Below are positions 1 to 6,473 of a stretch of DNA of 64,000 nucleotides, in pieces. A program made the translations under genes and the position numbers. Position 1 is the stretch's first letter, and each line of letters begins with the position of its first letter. The DNA is from Allofournierella massiliensis (GTDB lineage: Bacteria; Bacillota; Clostridia; Oscillospirales; Ruminococcaceae): NCBI RefSeq assembly GCF_004345265.1, contig NZ_SLUM01000019.1:1-64000 (forward strand), given 5' to 3'. The notes under the pieces were generated by a model. It was not told the origin of the DNA and searched no databases. It was given only the letters and a program-made list of their open reading frames with translations.

Positions 1-98
1 CTTGCGCGGCGGTCTTTTTGTTTTGCTCTCTTTCGCCTCCTACTAAGGTTGCAAACTTTCCTCAATTCCCTGTTGACTTTTTATTTGCAGACTTCATG

Positions 99-130
99 AA
101 AAAAGGGAGCCGCGTGGGGGCGGCTCCCTC
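99..130 (-). terminator. rho-independent terminator
   Basis: A GC-rich hairpin (GGGAGCCGC paired with GCGGCTCCC) is followed on the minus strand by a T run. It lies just after the DUF6110 gene and ends that transcript. Nothing coding is visible between it and the left edge. Confidence 0.85.
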
Positions 131-138
131 TGCTGATG

Positions 139-411
139 TCAGGCTTCCACGTCTTCCACTTTGGCTGCTGCATTCTCTTCAGCTTCCTTAGCGGCGCGCT
201 CTTCATTGAGATCTTTGGCAGAGGCAAGAATGTCGGCTGCATTCTCCTGCACATTAGTAACCGTTTCCATTACGGAATCTTTCATGCGCAATCCTGCAGC
301 AGTTGCATGCACATATACGTTTTTCGCATCTTTGCTCGCCAGAAGCTTGACTCCGAAAGAGCCAAACAGAGCACCGCCCACAAAGCACGCCAGTTTAGAG
401 TACATTCCCAT
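139..411 (-). CDS. DUF6110 family small membrane-associated protein
   Basis: This 90-residue protein has a hydrophobic, glycine-rich N-terminus (about residues 5-25, single membrane segment) and a charged, alanine/glutamate-rich helical tail of about 50 residues that could form a coiled coil. It resembles the DUF6110 family, small proteins I associate with metal-transport genes in Clostridia; the biochemical role is unknown. The ATG follows a GGAAG ribosome site at about 8 bases. A 26-codon membrane peptide gene lies 18 bases upstream in the same direction, so the two are probably co-transcribed. No GTTAG-type operator is visible upstream. Family assignment is from memory of the family pattern; function is not inferred. 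Confidence 0.75.
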   Translation of the reverse strand: MGMYSKLACFVGGALFGSFGVKLLASKDAKNVYVHATAAGLRMKDSVMETVTNVQENAADILASAKDLNEERAAKEAEENAAAKVEDVEA

Positions 412-429
412 TTTAGTTCTTCCTTTCTA

Positions 430-510
430 TCATTTCCGCTTGTAGCCCGTGACCATAACCATGATCATGCAAATTACTGCACCCCAGGCCCAGAAACGAT
501 GTTGTTTCAC
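430..510 (-). CDS. 26-residue single-span membrane peptide
   Basis: A GTG at 508-510 opens a 26-codon frame ending with TGA at 430-432. A textbook ribosome site (AAAGGAG, 8 bases before the GTG) supports translation. The peptide starts with a basic stretch (KQHRFW), continues with a hydrophobic span of about 15 residues rich in Val, Ile and Met, and ends in TGYKRK. This is one transmembrane helix with basic residues at both ends. It sits directly upstream of the DUF6110 gene. Similar tiny peptides ending in TGYKxK occur near metal genes in related bacteria as I recall, but no function is known. It is short enough to be missed by ordinary gene callers. Confidence 0.6.
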   Translation of the reverse strand: MKQHRFWAWGAVICMIMVMVTGYKRK

Positions 511-582
511 TGAGATCACTCCTTTTGCATCAAGATGGTGTTGAGTGTCCAATTATTATACATGGGCCTTCTCTGCCTGTCA

Positions 583-1503
583 TTATTGAAACGGACACCT
601 TGTTATGGTTTTTGACATTTTTTTAAATTGTCCCGGCGTAACGCCATAATGCTTTTTAAAAACCGTACTGAATTGACTCATACCCTCGTATCCGACTTCT
701 TGTGCAATTTGGTAAATAGGCTGATCCGTACAGCAAATCAATTCTTCGGCTCTCCGCATACGTAATTCCATCAGCCAGCGGTGAATAGACATTCCGTGTA
801 TGCGACGAAATTCCGCCTTCAAATAGGTAGGCGAAACAGAAAGCATTCTGCTTAATTGAATTATGGTGATCTTCTCAGATAAGTGCTCCTCCATATATCG
901 TTTGGCATCCAATACACTTCGGCACATACGCCTACTTTCTTCAGCCCGATCATTACCGCTTTCTCCGCAATTCCTTGCAGACAGAACATACAACAGTTCC
1001 AAAGATTTCAAAAAGCAATACTTTCCGGCCGCTTCCTCAGGCATAAAGTCCAAGAGCTCAAACAGGGACTGTGTCCAGCTATTGTTAACGATTATTATAC
1101 TCTCGGGCCACTCCCTCATTTCAGATTTTAATTGTTCCAGGTCTAATTTTAAAATATCGCAGAGAGAAAAAAATTGTTTACTAATTCGGCAGTTATCGAT
1201 TGCTACCAGAATTCCTTGCATGTTTTTGCTGATATTGATCGAAGTATACTCTGTCATATTAGTCAAAAGCAGAACATTTCCTTTTACCGCCCTGTACGGA
1301 ATATCGTTCGCACGCTGTATGATGATTTCGCCTTCCGTGCAAAAGAGAGCTTCAACAAACCGTGGAGTTTTCTCCATAGGAAAAGGGAGTAGAATTTTAT
1401 CGGATACTCCCGCCCCTTTAAACCGACAGATGTAAATCCCTGGTATATCATCGAGCCGGACTGCACTTGCCTGTATATCCTTCTTCAGACATTCAATTAA
1501 CAT
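583..1503 (-). CDS. AraC family transcriptional regulator
   Basis: The 306-residue protein carries a C-terminal AraC/XylS DNA-binding domain of about 100 residues (roughly 198-296) with two helix-turn-helix units. The second ends in the family signature region around PIYQIAQEVGYEGMSQFSTVF followed by KKHYGVTPGQFKK. The N-terminal 190 residues are an unrecognised sensing domain that could be cupin-like. The gene lies between the DUF6110 gene and a dtxR-like gene, all on the minus strand. Clostridial AraC regulators next to iron genes often sense siderophores or heme, so a role in metal uptake is possible, but the ligand cannot be read from the sequence. Confidence 0.9.
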   Translation of the reverse strand: MLIECLKKDIQASAVRLDDIPGIYICRFKGAGVSDKILLPFPMEKTPRFVEALFCTEGEIIIQRANDIPYRAVKGNVLLLTNMTEYTSINISKNMQGILVAIDNCRISKQFFSLCDILKLDLEQLKSEMREWPESIIIVNNSWTQSLFELLDFMPEEAAGKYCFLKSLELLYVLSARNCGESGNDRAEESRRMCRSVLDAKRYMEEHLSEKITIIQLSRMLSVSPTYLKAEFRRIHGMSIHRWLMELRMRRAEELICCTDQPIYQIAQEVGYEGMSQFSTVFKKHYGVTPGQFKKMSKTITRCPFQ

Positions 1504-1545
1504 ACCCCGTCCTCATTTCCAAATAAGTGCAAAACACTCAGTCAC

Positions 1546-1911
1546 TTAATCAGGATCTCTAACCAGCGATTGCAAAGCCAAAAAACTCTCTTCTCCAAGC
1601 CCATGTTCCATTTTGCATGCATCTCTGGAAGCGATTTCTTCATCAACTCCAACCATAACCAACAACTCATATAGTACTCGATGCTTGGCCTCCACTTTTT
1701 GCGCCAATTTTATCCCCTTCTCGGTCAGATAAATATTTTTGAGGTCATCCTGATATACCAGCCCCTCTTCCGAAAGAATTCTAATCGACATCAATGCCGT
1801 AGGCCGGGACACAGACAAACACTTAGCTATCTGACAACAACGAACCTTTCCCTTTTGTGACAGCTGGTAAATAGTTTTTACATAGTCTTCTGTGGCACGT
1901 TTGCTTTTCAC
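1546..1911 (-). CDS. DtxR/MntR family metal-dependent repressor
   Basis: The 121-residue protein has an N-terminal winged helix (about residues 5-65, with the recognition region around VSRPTALMSIRILSEEGL) followed by the dimerisation and metal-binding helices typical of DtxR/MntR (HRVLYELLVMVGVDEEIASRDACKMEHGL). It lacks the C-terminal SH3/FeoA-like domain of full DtxR/IdeR and is MntR-sized or slightly shorter. A strong promoter on the minus strand (TTGACA, 17 bases, TACCAT) precedes it, and two 16-bp palindromes lie between the -10 and the gene. Autoregulation by iron or manganese is the simplest reading. Feo genes lie directly upstream, so Fe(II) is the likelier ligand. Confidence 0.9.
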   Translation of the reverse strand: MKSKRATEDYVKTIYQLSQKGKVRCCQIAKCLSVSRPTALMSIRILSEEGLVYQDDLKNIYLTEKGIKLAQKVEAKHRVLYELLVMVGVDEEIASRDACKMEHGLGEESFLALQSLVRDPD

Positions 1912-1972
1912 AAAACCTCCCGTCCTTCTGCTCTTTAATTTATAGCCGCAGGATTCATCAGAAGCCCACGTG

Positions 1973-1988
1973 GTTAGTTCAAACTAAC
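1973..1988. promoter_or_regulatory. DtxR-type operator (iron box A)
   Basis: GTTAGTTCAAACTAAC is a perfect palindrome in the leader of the minus-strand dtxR-like gene. It matches the 16-bp consensus GTTAGYnnnnRCTAAC found at nine other places in the window. Confidence 0.75.
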
Positions 1989-2006
1989 ATCAAGGCAAAA
2001 GCAATG

Positions 2007-2022
2007 GTTAGCATTGGCTAAC
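2007..2022. promoter_or_regulatory. DtxR-type operator (iron box B)
   Basis: GTTAGCATTGGCTAAC, with perfect 6-bp arms, begins 7 bases after the -10 of the dtxR promoter. A bound dimer would block transcription initiation. Confidence 0.8.
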
Positions 2023-2029
2023 TATTGCC

Positions 2030-2058
2030 ATGGTATCATTTCTCCATATGACTGTCAA
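2030..2058 (-). promoter_or_regulatory. Sigma-A promoter of dtxR-like gene
   Basis: Read on the minus strand: TTGACA (2058-2053), 17-base spacer, TACCAT (2035-2030), followed immediately by iron boxes B and A. Confidence 0.75.
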
Positions 2059-2130
2059 AGCGAAAGCTAGTCTTTTATATTAAGATACAGATATGTTTTC
2101 TCTTCGGGTTCTTGTTGTGATCTTTCTAAG

Positions 2131-2171
2131 AAAAGCTGCGGCTCCCCCTATTGGAGAACCGCAGCTTTTTG
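2131..2171. terminator. Terminator of the feo operon
   Basis: AAAAGCTGCGG and CCGCAGCTTTT form a strong stem with A and T runs at the two ends, so it could work in both directions. It lies 8 bases after the stop of the FeoB-associated gene. Confidence 0.85.
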
Positions 2172-2178
2172 TCCTGTA

Positions 2179-2355
2179 TTACTTATGTTTATGCGCGCCG
2201 CAGCTGCAATGGGAACCATTCTTTTTTGCATTGCATGCCGAACAGCCATCCGGACACCCAATACATTTCTTTCCGCTTTTTTTTGCTTTGTAAACATAAA
2301 AAGCTGCTGCTGCAACAATCACCAAAATGATTGCGATTAAAATGTAATCAATCAT
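2179..2355 (-). CDS. FeoB-associated Cys-rich membrane protein
   Basis: A 58-residue protein starts with a hydrophobic segment (residues 4-22, Ile/Val/Ala-rich) and continues into a basic stretch and a cysteine-rich tail with motifs CIGCPDGCSAC and HCSCGAHKH. This is the layout of the FeoB-associated Cys-rich membrane protein family, found downstream of feoB in many Firmicutes and thought to be the counterpart of FeoC. Its ATG overlaps the feoB stop by one base (TAATG), showing translational coupling. The Cys/His tail probably faces the cytosol and binds iron, but its role in transport is inferred from position only. It is the last gene before the operon terminator. Confidence 0.9.
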   Translation of the reverse strand: MIDYILIAIILVIVAAAAFYVYKAKKSGKKCIGCPDGCSACNAKKNGSHCSCGAHKHK

Positions 2356-4361
2356 TACGCATTTGCTCCACTCAGCGCATATTCACGCTTCAGGTCCTTC
2401 TCAGTCTTCGTGCACAGATAAACCAGTACAGCAGCAAAAGCAACCACTGCAACCAAACCAGGGATAAAGCCTACGCCCACCGAACCAGTGGTAATCAGGG
2501 TACCGATTTGGTATACGAGATAGCCCACAGTATAACCGGTACCCAGCTGCAGACCGATGCCAGCCCAAAGCCACTTGGCGCTCTTCATCTCAGAATTCAT
2601 GGCACCAATGGCGGCAAAGCAGGGAGGCGTGTACAGATTGAACATCAGATAGGCCAAGGCAGCAACCTTTGTAATAGCGATAACACCTGCTACCTCAGCG
2701 CCGGCACCTTCCATCATTTCCAGAGCATCGGTGTCGATAAGGTTCTCCAGACCAACAAAGCAAACAGCCAGAGTACCAACCACGTTCTCCTTGGCGATGA
2801 AACCAGTGACGGCCGCGGCAGCCAGCTGCCAGCTGAGGACACCGACAATGGGCACCAGCAGGTATGCAAAGGGATGGGCAATGGAAGCCAGAATAGAGCT
2901 ATCAGCGGTCTCTGCTACCTGGAAGCTCCAGTTGAAGGTCTGCATAATCTGCACGGCAGTATTGCACAGCAGGATGATCGTGGCAGCCTTTACGATGTAG
3001 GCCCAGCCCCGGGCACACATAGCTTTCAGGGCAAAGAGCAGAGAGGGAACTTTATACTCGGGCAGCTCGATGATGAAGAAAGACTTGCGGTTCTTGTAAC
3101 CGGCAATTTTGTTGACCAGCAGAGCACCCAGGAAAATCAGAACGATGCCGGTGAAGTACATGGTAAAACTCACCCAGCCCGCATCGTCAAAGAATGCGCC
3201 GGCAAAAAGGGCGATCACGGGGATCTTTGCGCCGCAGGGCATGAAAGGAGTCAGCATAGCGGTAGCACGGCGCTCACGCTCGTTGCGGATGGTACGGCTG
3301 GCCATAACGCCGGGGATGGCACAACCAGTACCGATAACAAAGGGAATGACCGATTTGCCGGAAAGACCTACCTTTTTGAAGATGGGGTCCAGAACCACCG
3401 AAACGCGGGACATATAGCCGCAGTCCTCCAGCAGCGCGATCAGGAAATACATGATCATAACCAGAGGCAGGAAGCCCACGACAGCGCCCACACCGCCGAT
3501 GATGCCGTCGGCCAGCAGCGCGGTCAGCAGAGGATTGGCGTCAGCCAGCAGCACCTCGCCGACGTAGCCCTGGAAGGTCTCGATCCAGGCCACCAGCGTG
3601 TCCGCAATCAGCGGACCCACCCAGACCTGCGAGATCTGAAACACCAGGAACATGACCACGGCAAAGATGGGAATGCCCAGGAACTTGTTGGTCAGCACGG
3701 CGTCAATGGCGTCCCCCGTGCCCTTGTCCTTGGTGAGGACCTTCCGCTTCTCCACCTGGGAGACCAGGGAATTGACAAACGCGAAACGCTTACGGTCGGC
3801 TTCCTCCACAACCTTCTTGTCAGTCAGATCAATGTCGCCCTGGACATAAGGAGCTCTTTGGATTTTACCGCTTTGTGCAACAGCGGCATCCACTACGGCC
3901 TTCAGCCCTTCCGCGGCGGTGGAGACGGTCTCTACCACGGGACAGCCCAGTTTGGCAGAGAGAGACGCTACATCAATGACGGTCTGCTTTTTTGCATTGA
4001 TATCGCTCTTGTTCAGGGCGACCACCACGGGGATGCCCAATTCCAGCAGCTGAGTCGTGAAAAACAGGCTGCGGCTCAAGTTCGTGGCATCCACAATATT
4101 GATAATAACATCCGGATGCTCGTTCCGCACATAAGAACTGGTAATACTCTCTTCAGAAGTAAAGGGTGACATGGAGTAGGCACCGGGCAGATCCACCGCA
4201 ATCAGTTCTTCGGTACCGCTGAAATACGCTTTCTTAATGGGATGTTCCTTCTTTTCTACCGTAACACCAGCCCAGTTGCCCACCTTTTCATTTCGCCCAG
4301 TCAGAGCGTTGTACATGGTGGTCTTGCCGGAGTTCGGGTTGCCGGTTAAGGCAATACGCAT
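2355..4361 (-). CDS. feoB: Ferrous iron transport protein FeoB
   Basis: FeoB imports Fe(II) across the cytoplasmic membrane. The 668-residue protein has the N-terminal G domain with G1 GNPNSGKTT at 7-15, G2 Thr34, G3 DLPG at 57-60 and G4 NKSD at 117-120. A helical linker follows, then a C-terminal membrane domain with two Gate regions; the conserved Cys motif GTGCAIPGVMASRT is visible. It is shorter than the E. coli protein but normal for Firmicutes. The ATG follows GAGGAGG. It is preceded by feoA and followed with one-base overlap by the Cys-rich gene. A separate iron box lies 51 bases upstream of the start, in the feoA-feoB gap, in addition to those at the feoA promoter. Confidence 0.98.
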   Translation of the reverse strand: MRIALTGNPNSGKTTMYNALTGRNEKVGNWAGVTVEKKEHPIKKAYFSGTEELIAVDLPGAYSMSPFTSEESITSSYVRNEHPDVIINIVDATNLSRSLFFTTQLLELGIPVVVALNKSDINAKKQTVIDVASLSAKLGCPVVETVSTAAEGLKAVVDAAVAQSGKIQRAPYVQGDIDLTDKKVVEEADRKRFAFVNSLVSQVEKRKVLTKDKGTGDAIDAVLTNKFLGIPIFAVVMFLVFQISQVWVGPLIADTLVAWIETFQGYVGEVLLADANPLLTALLADGIIGGVGAVVGFLPLVMIMYFLIALLEDCGYMSRVSVVLDPIFKKVGLSGKSVIPFVIGTGCAIPGVMASRTIRNERERRATAMLTPFMPCGAKIPVIALFAGAFFDDAGWVSFTMYFTGIVLIFLGALLVNKIAGYKNRKSFFIIELPEYKVPSLLFALKAMCARGWAYIVKAATIILLCNTAVQIMQTFNWSFQVAETADSSILASIAHPFAYLLVPIVGVLSWQLAAAAVTGFIAKENVVGTLAVCFVGLENLIDTDALEMMEGAGAEVAGVIAITKVAALAYLMFNLYTPPCFAAIGAMNSEMKSAKWLWAGIGLQLGTGYTVGYLVYQIGTLITTGSVGVGFIPGLVAVVAFAAVLVYLCTKTEKDLKREYALSGANA

Positions 4362-4412
4362 GGTAATTTCCTCCTCTATTCTGTTTTGCTGTTTTTATCA
4401 CAACACACGGCA

Positions 4413-4428
4413 GTTGTCTTATGCTAAC
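4413..4428. promoter_or_regulatory. DtxR-type operator between feoA and feoB
   Basis: On the minus strand this reads GTTAGCATAAGACAAC. One half-site is perfect and the other has one change. It is almost the same as the box before feoA (GTTAGCATAAAGCAAC). No good -35/-10 pair is obvious next to it, so it may act as a roadblock or control an internal promoter. Confidence 0.55.
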
Positions 4429-4475
4429 CGACATGTGCAGCAACCTATGCCTTCTATGGACTGGGCGAGGCAATA

Positions 4476-4688
4476 TCAGATTAGAATTGCCTCGGCCAGT
4501 TGATTATCGATATTGTAGCGCCCGTCTTTAATAGAAACAACGCAGCCACCTTTCAAGTGGGAGATCACCGTAATCGGCTCTCCTTCATAGCACCCAAGAG
4601 AAAATAAAAACGCGTTCAATTCCTCATCATCCGTATTAATTTGCCGGACGAAATACTCTTTTCCTTCCAAGGCATCTTTCAAAGTCAT
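4476..4688 (-). CDS. feoA: Ferrous iron transport protein FeoA
   Basis: A 70-residue SH3-like FeoA protein, a cytosolic partner that modulates FeoB. The family pattern is visible: an N-terminal strand before a helix with LNAFLFSLGCYEGEPITVISH, then the two-strand turn around GGCVVSIKDGRYNIDNQLAEAI. I chose the ATG at 4688 because AGGTGAGA lies at a suitable distance; a GTG three codons upstream (4697) is the alternative. It is the first gene of the operon feoA-feoB-Cys-rich gene. Two iron boxes and a consensus-like promoter lie directly upstream. Confidence 0.92.
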   Translation of the reverse strand: MTLKDALEGKEYFVRQINTDDEELNAFLFSLGCYEGEPITVISHLKGGCVVSIKDGRYNIDNQLAEAILI

Positions 4689-4714
4689 TCTTCTCACCTA
4701 TCATCAAAATATCA

Positions 4715-4730
4715 GTTAGCATAAAGCAAC
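4715..4730. promoter_or_regulatory. DtxR-type operator before feoA (proximal)
   Basis: GTTAGCATAAAGCAAC matches the consensus GTTAGYnnnnRCTAAC with one changed base in the second arm. It sits 26 bases before the feoA ATG. Confidence 0.65.
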
Positions 4731-4749
4731 CAGTGTACGATAAAAAATG

Positions 4750-4765
4750 GTTAGCATCTTCTAAT
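4750..4765. promoter_or_regulatory. DtxR-type operator before feoA (distal)
   Basis: GTTAGCATCTTCTAAT lies 11 bases after the -10 of the feo promoter. One arm is perfect and the other is imperfect. Confidence 0.65.
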
Positions 4766-4776
4766 CGGTCTCCCAA

Positions 4777-4805
4777 ATAATACATCATCCTTCTTACGTT
4801 GTCAA
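4777..4805 (-). promoter_or_regulatory. feoA: Sigma-A promoter of feo operon
   Basis: On the minus strand: TTGACA (4805-4800), 17-base spacer, TATTAT (4782-4777). Two iron boxes lie just downstream, as expected for repression when iron is plentiful. Confidence 0.8.
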
Positions 4806-4812
4806 GGTGAAA

Positions 4813-4872
4813 TCAAAACAAATTTCGACGAATCAAAACAACATGAATTTCGACGAATCAAAACAACATGAA
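4813..4872. repeat. 25-bp tandem repeat, about 2.4 copies
   Basis: The unit AATTTCGACGAATCAAAACA plus ACATG occurs twice head to tail, with partial copies at both sides. It lies between the divergent feo and second dtxR-like promoters, just upstream of the feo -35. Confidence 0.8.
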
Positions 4873-4944
4873 TCAATTTGAATCTTGATGGCTGTTTGTG
4901 GTATAATAAAAGAATTAGATCAACACACAGACAGGGGGGTCCCT

Positions 4945-5331
4945 ATGGCGATTCATGAATCCGGTCAAATGTATCTGGAGACGATTTATATTCTCTCAAA
5001 AACAAAAAGCCTTGTGCGCGCCATTGATGTTGGGGAGCATTTGGAATACTCGAAACCCAGCGTCAGCAGAGCTCTGTCCATTCTGAAGAAAGACGGATAT
5101 GTTCTGGTGGATTCAGATGGTGCAATCAAATTGACGAAAACCGGTCTGGAGATTGCGCAAACGATGTACACACGTCATACCGTCCTTTCTGAGATGCTGA
5201 TGCGCTTGGGTGTAGATGAAAAAACAGCAACGGAAGATGCATGTCGAATCGAGCATGTGATCAGTGCAGCGTCCTTTTCTGCAATTCAGCAACACGTGAA
5301 GCAGTCTTTGGAAAAAAAGGCGAAGGAATAG
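4945..5331 (+). CDS. DtxR/MntR family metal-dependent repressor (second copy)
   Basis: A 128-residue winged-helix regulator with the DtxR/MntR arrangement: helix-turn-helix about residues 10-65 (YLETIYILSKTKSLVRAIDVGEHLEYSKPSVSRAL) and a metal-binding helical region (HTVLSEMLMRLGVDEKTATEDACRIEHVISAASF). I chose the ATG at 4945, which follows AGGGGGG, rather than an upstream in-frame ATG without a ribosome site. It differs clearly from the other DtxR-like protein 3 kb to the left, so the two are not a recent duplication. It is divergent from feoAB. One of the two may sense manganese and the other iron; the sequence does not decide which binds the GTTAG boxes. Confidence 0.88.
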   Translation: MAIHESGQMYLETIYILSKTKSLVRAIDVGEHLEYSKPSVSRALSILKKDGYVLVDSDGAIKLTKTGLEIAQTMYTRHTVLSEMLMRLGVDEKTATEDACRIEHVISAASFSAIQQHVKQSLEKKAKE

Positions 5332-5365
5332 CCCATGAGCGTCACTCATTCCCTTTTTACGTGAA

Positions 5366-6023
5366 AATATGCGGGGTCCAAATATCCGGATACCTGCCGA
5401 GAAGCTCATGCACGACTTGCCCATAAAAAAGGAATGCGAATTCTGGATTTGGGATGCAGCCGAGGTCTTTCCTCCATATTTTTAGCCCAAAAATATGAAG
5501 CCGAAGTCTTTGCCGTCGATTTATGGATTTCATCCAGCGATAATTATGTCAGATTCCAGAAAAAAGGCGTAGCGCAACGGACGATTCCGTTGCAACTCGA
5601 TGCCACCAAACTTCCATTTGCGGAAAACTTTTTTGACGCAGTGGTCAGTATAGATTCCTACCATTATTTCGGTAACAACAATACTTATTTTGAAAAGATA
5701 CTGAAGCCCACTTTAAAAAAGGGAGCTATGGTAGCATTCGCTTTTCCCGGCATGAAAAAGAACTCCATGAGAATATTCCAGAAGAAATGAAGCTACTATG
5801 GGATAACGACGCATTACAAATGTGGCATTCCATTGACTGGTGGAAGCCTAAATTTGAAGCACACCTCGAAAACTTTAATATCAGCGAAATGGATTGTTTT
5901 TCCTGTGCATGGAATGACTGGCTTACCTGTGACAACCCATACGCCGCTGAGGACCGTTTAATGCTTGAAGCTGATCGCGGTCGATTTATGAATTTAATAA
6001 AACTCACCGGTACCATTCGTTAA
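5366..6023 (+). pseudogene. Broken class I SAM-dependent methyltransferase
   Basis: The remains of a methyltransferase of about 230 residues can be read only by changing frame. A first piece with GPN and PAEKLMHDLPIKK (about 5371-5430) is followed in another frame by the SAM-binding motif MRILDLGCSRGLSSIFLAQKY (from 5434), and then the acidic loop and motif regions. After a shift in the run GAAAAAGAA near 5756 the frame continues as ELHENIPEEMKLLWDNDALQMWHSIDWWKPKFEAHL to 6023. At least two frameshifts and the missing start make it a pseudogene. It lies directly downstream of a dtxR-like gene. Both pieces still read well, so the decay looks recent. Confidence 0.75.
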
Positions 6024-6029
6024 AATAAT

Positions 6030-6270
6030 CAAAACCACCGGCTTAGCCGGTGGTTTGAGTAAGCCCTATAAGGGCATTATACTAGCAAAGCCCCTTAAGG
6101 GGCCACGAAAAATTCTGCCATCTGCATTTCTTGCCCTACGGCTCGTAAACGAGCAAAATCCCAAAACCATATTTTCTCTCTATATGGTAGGCAATTAGTT
6201 TGTCATCTCGCTTCGCTCGCAAACTAAATGCTAAAGCAAGTAATTCGCACCAGCGTAGCTGGTGGTTGCT
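6030..6270. mobile_element. Palindromic relic resembling an IS200/IS605 end
   Basis: This noncoding block begins with the hairpin AACCACCGGCTTAGCCGGTGG, then TTTGAGTAAGCCCTATAAGG and CCCCTTAAGGGGCCACGAA. Both last motifs recur almost unchanged near 48,665-48,720, beside a decayed IS200-type transposase. Further inverted repeats follow (TAGTTTG/CAAACTA and AAAGCAA/TTGCTTT enclosing CACCAGCGTAGCTGGTG). No transposase is present here, so it is a non-autonomous copy or an end left after deletion. Confidence 0.55.
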
Positions 6271-6284
6271 TTACACTCAAAGCA

Positions 6285-6331
6285 ATAAAAGAAGTCGGAC
6301 AGCATAACCGCCGTCCGACTTCTTTTATTGT
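6285..6331. terminator. Terminator, probably of the metal ATPase operon
   Basis: A long stem AATAAAAGAAGTCGGAC with GTCCGACTTCTTTTATT has T-rich ends on both strands. It lies 140 bases beyond the ATPase stop. The stretch 6332-6473 shows no gene. Confidence 0.75.
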
Positions 6332-6473
6332 ATTCTCTCAGGTAACAACTCATCCATTCGCTATCTCTCTGGCTGCAAGAGACAAACCGCTCGATATTTC
6401 GTCACGTATCTTCCCTCTCACAATCCAGAGCCGATAATTTCAGAACACTTTACTAGCAGATAGTCTCTTTTTA

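Noticed and set aside
2331-4169. A 612-codon open frame on the plus strand opposite feoB
   Set aside because: It is the antisense shadow of feoB, with a composition unlike a protein (many His, Gln and Asn), no ribosome site and no recognisable domain.
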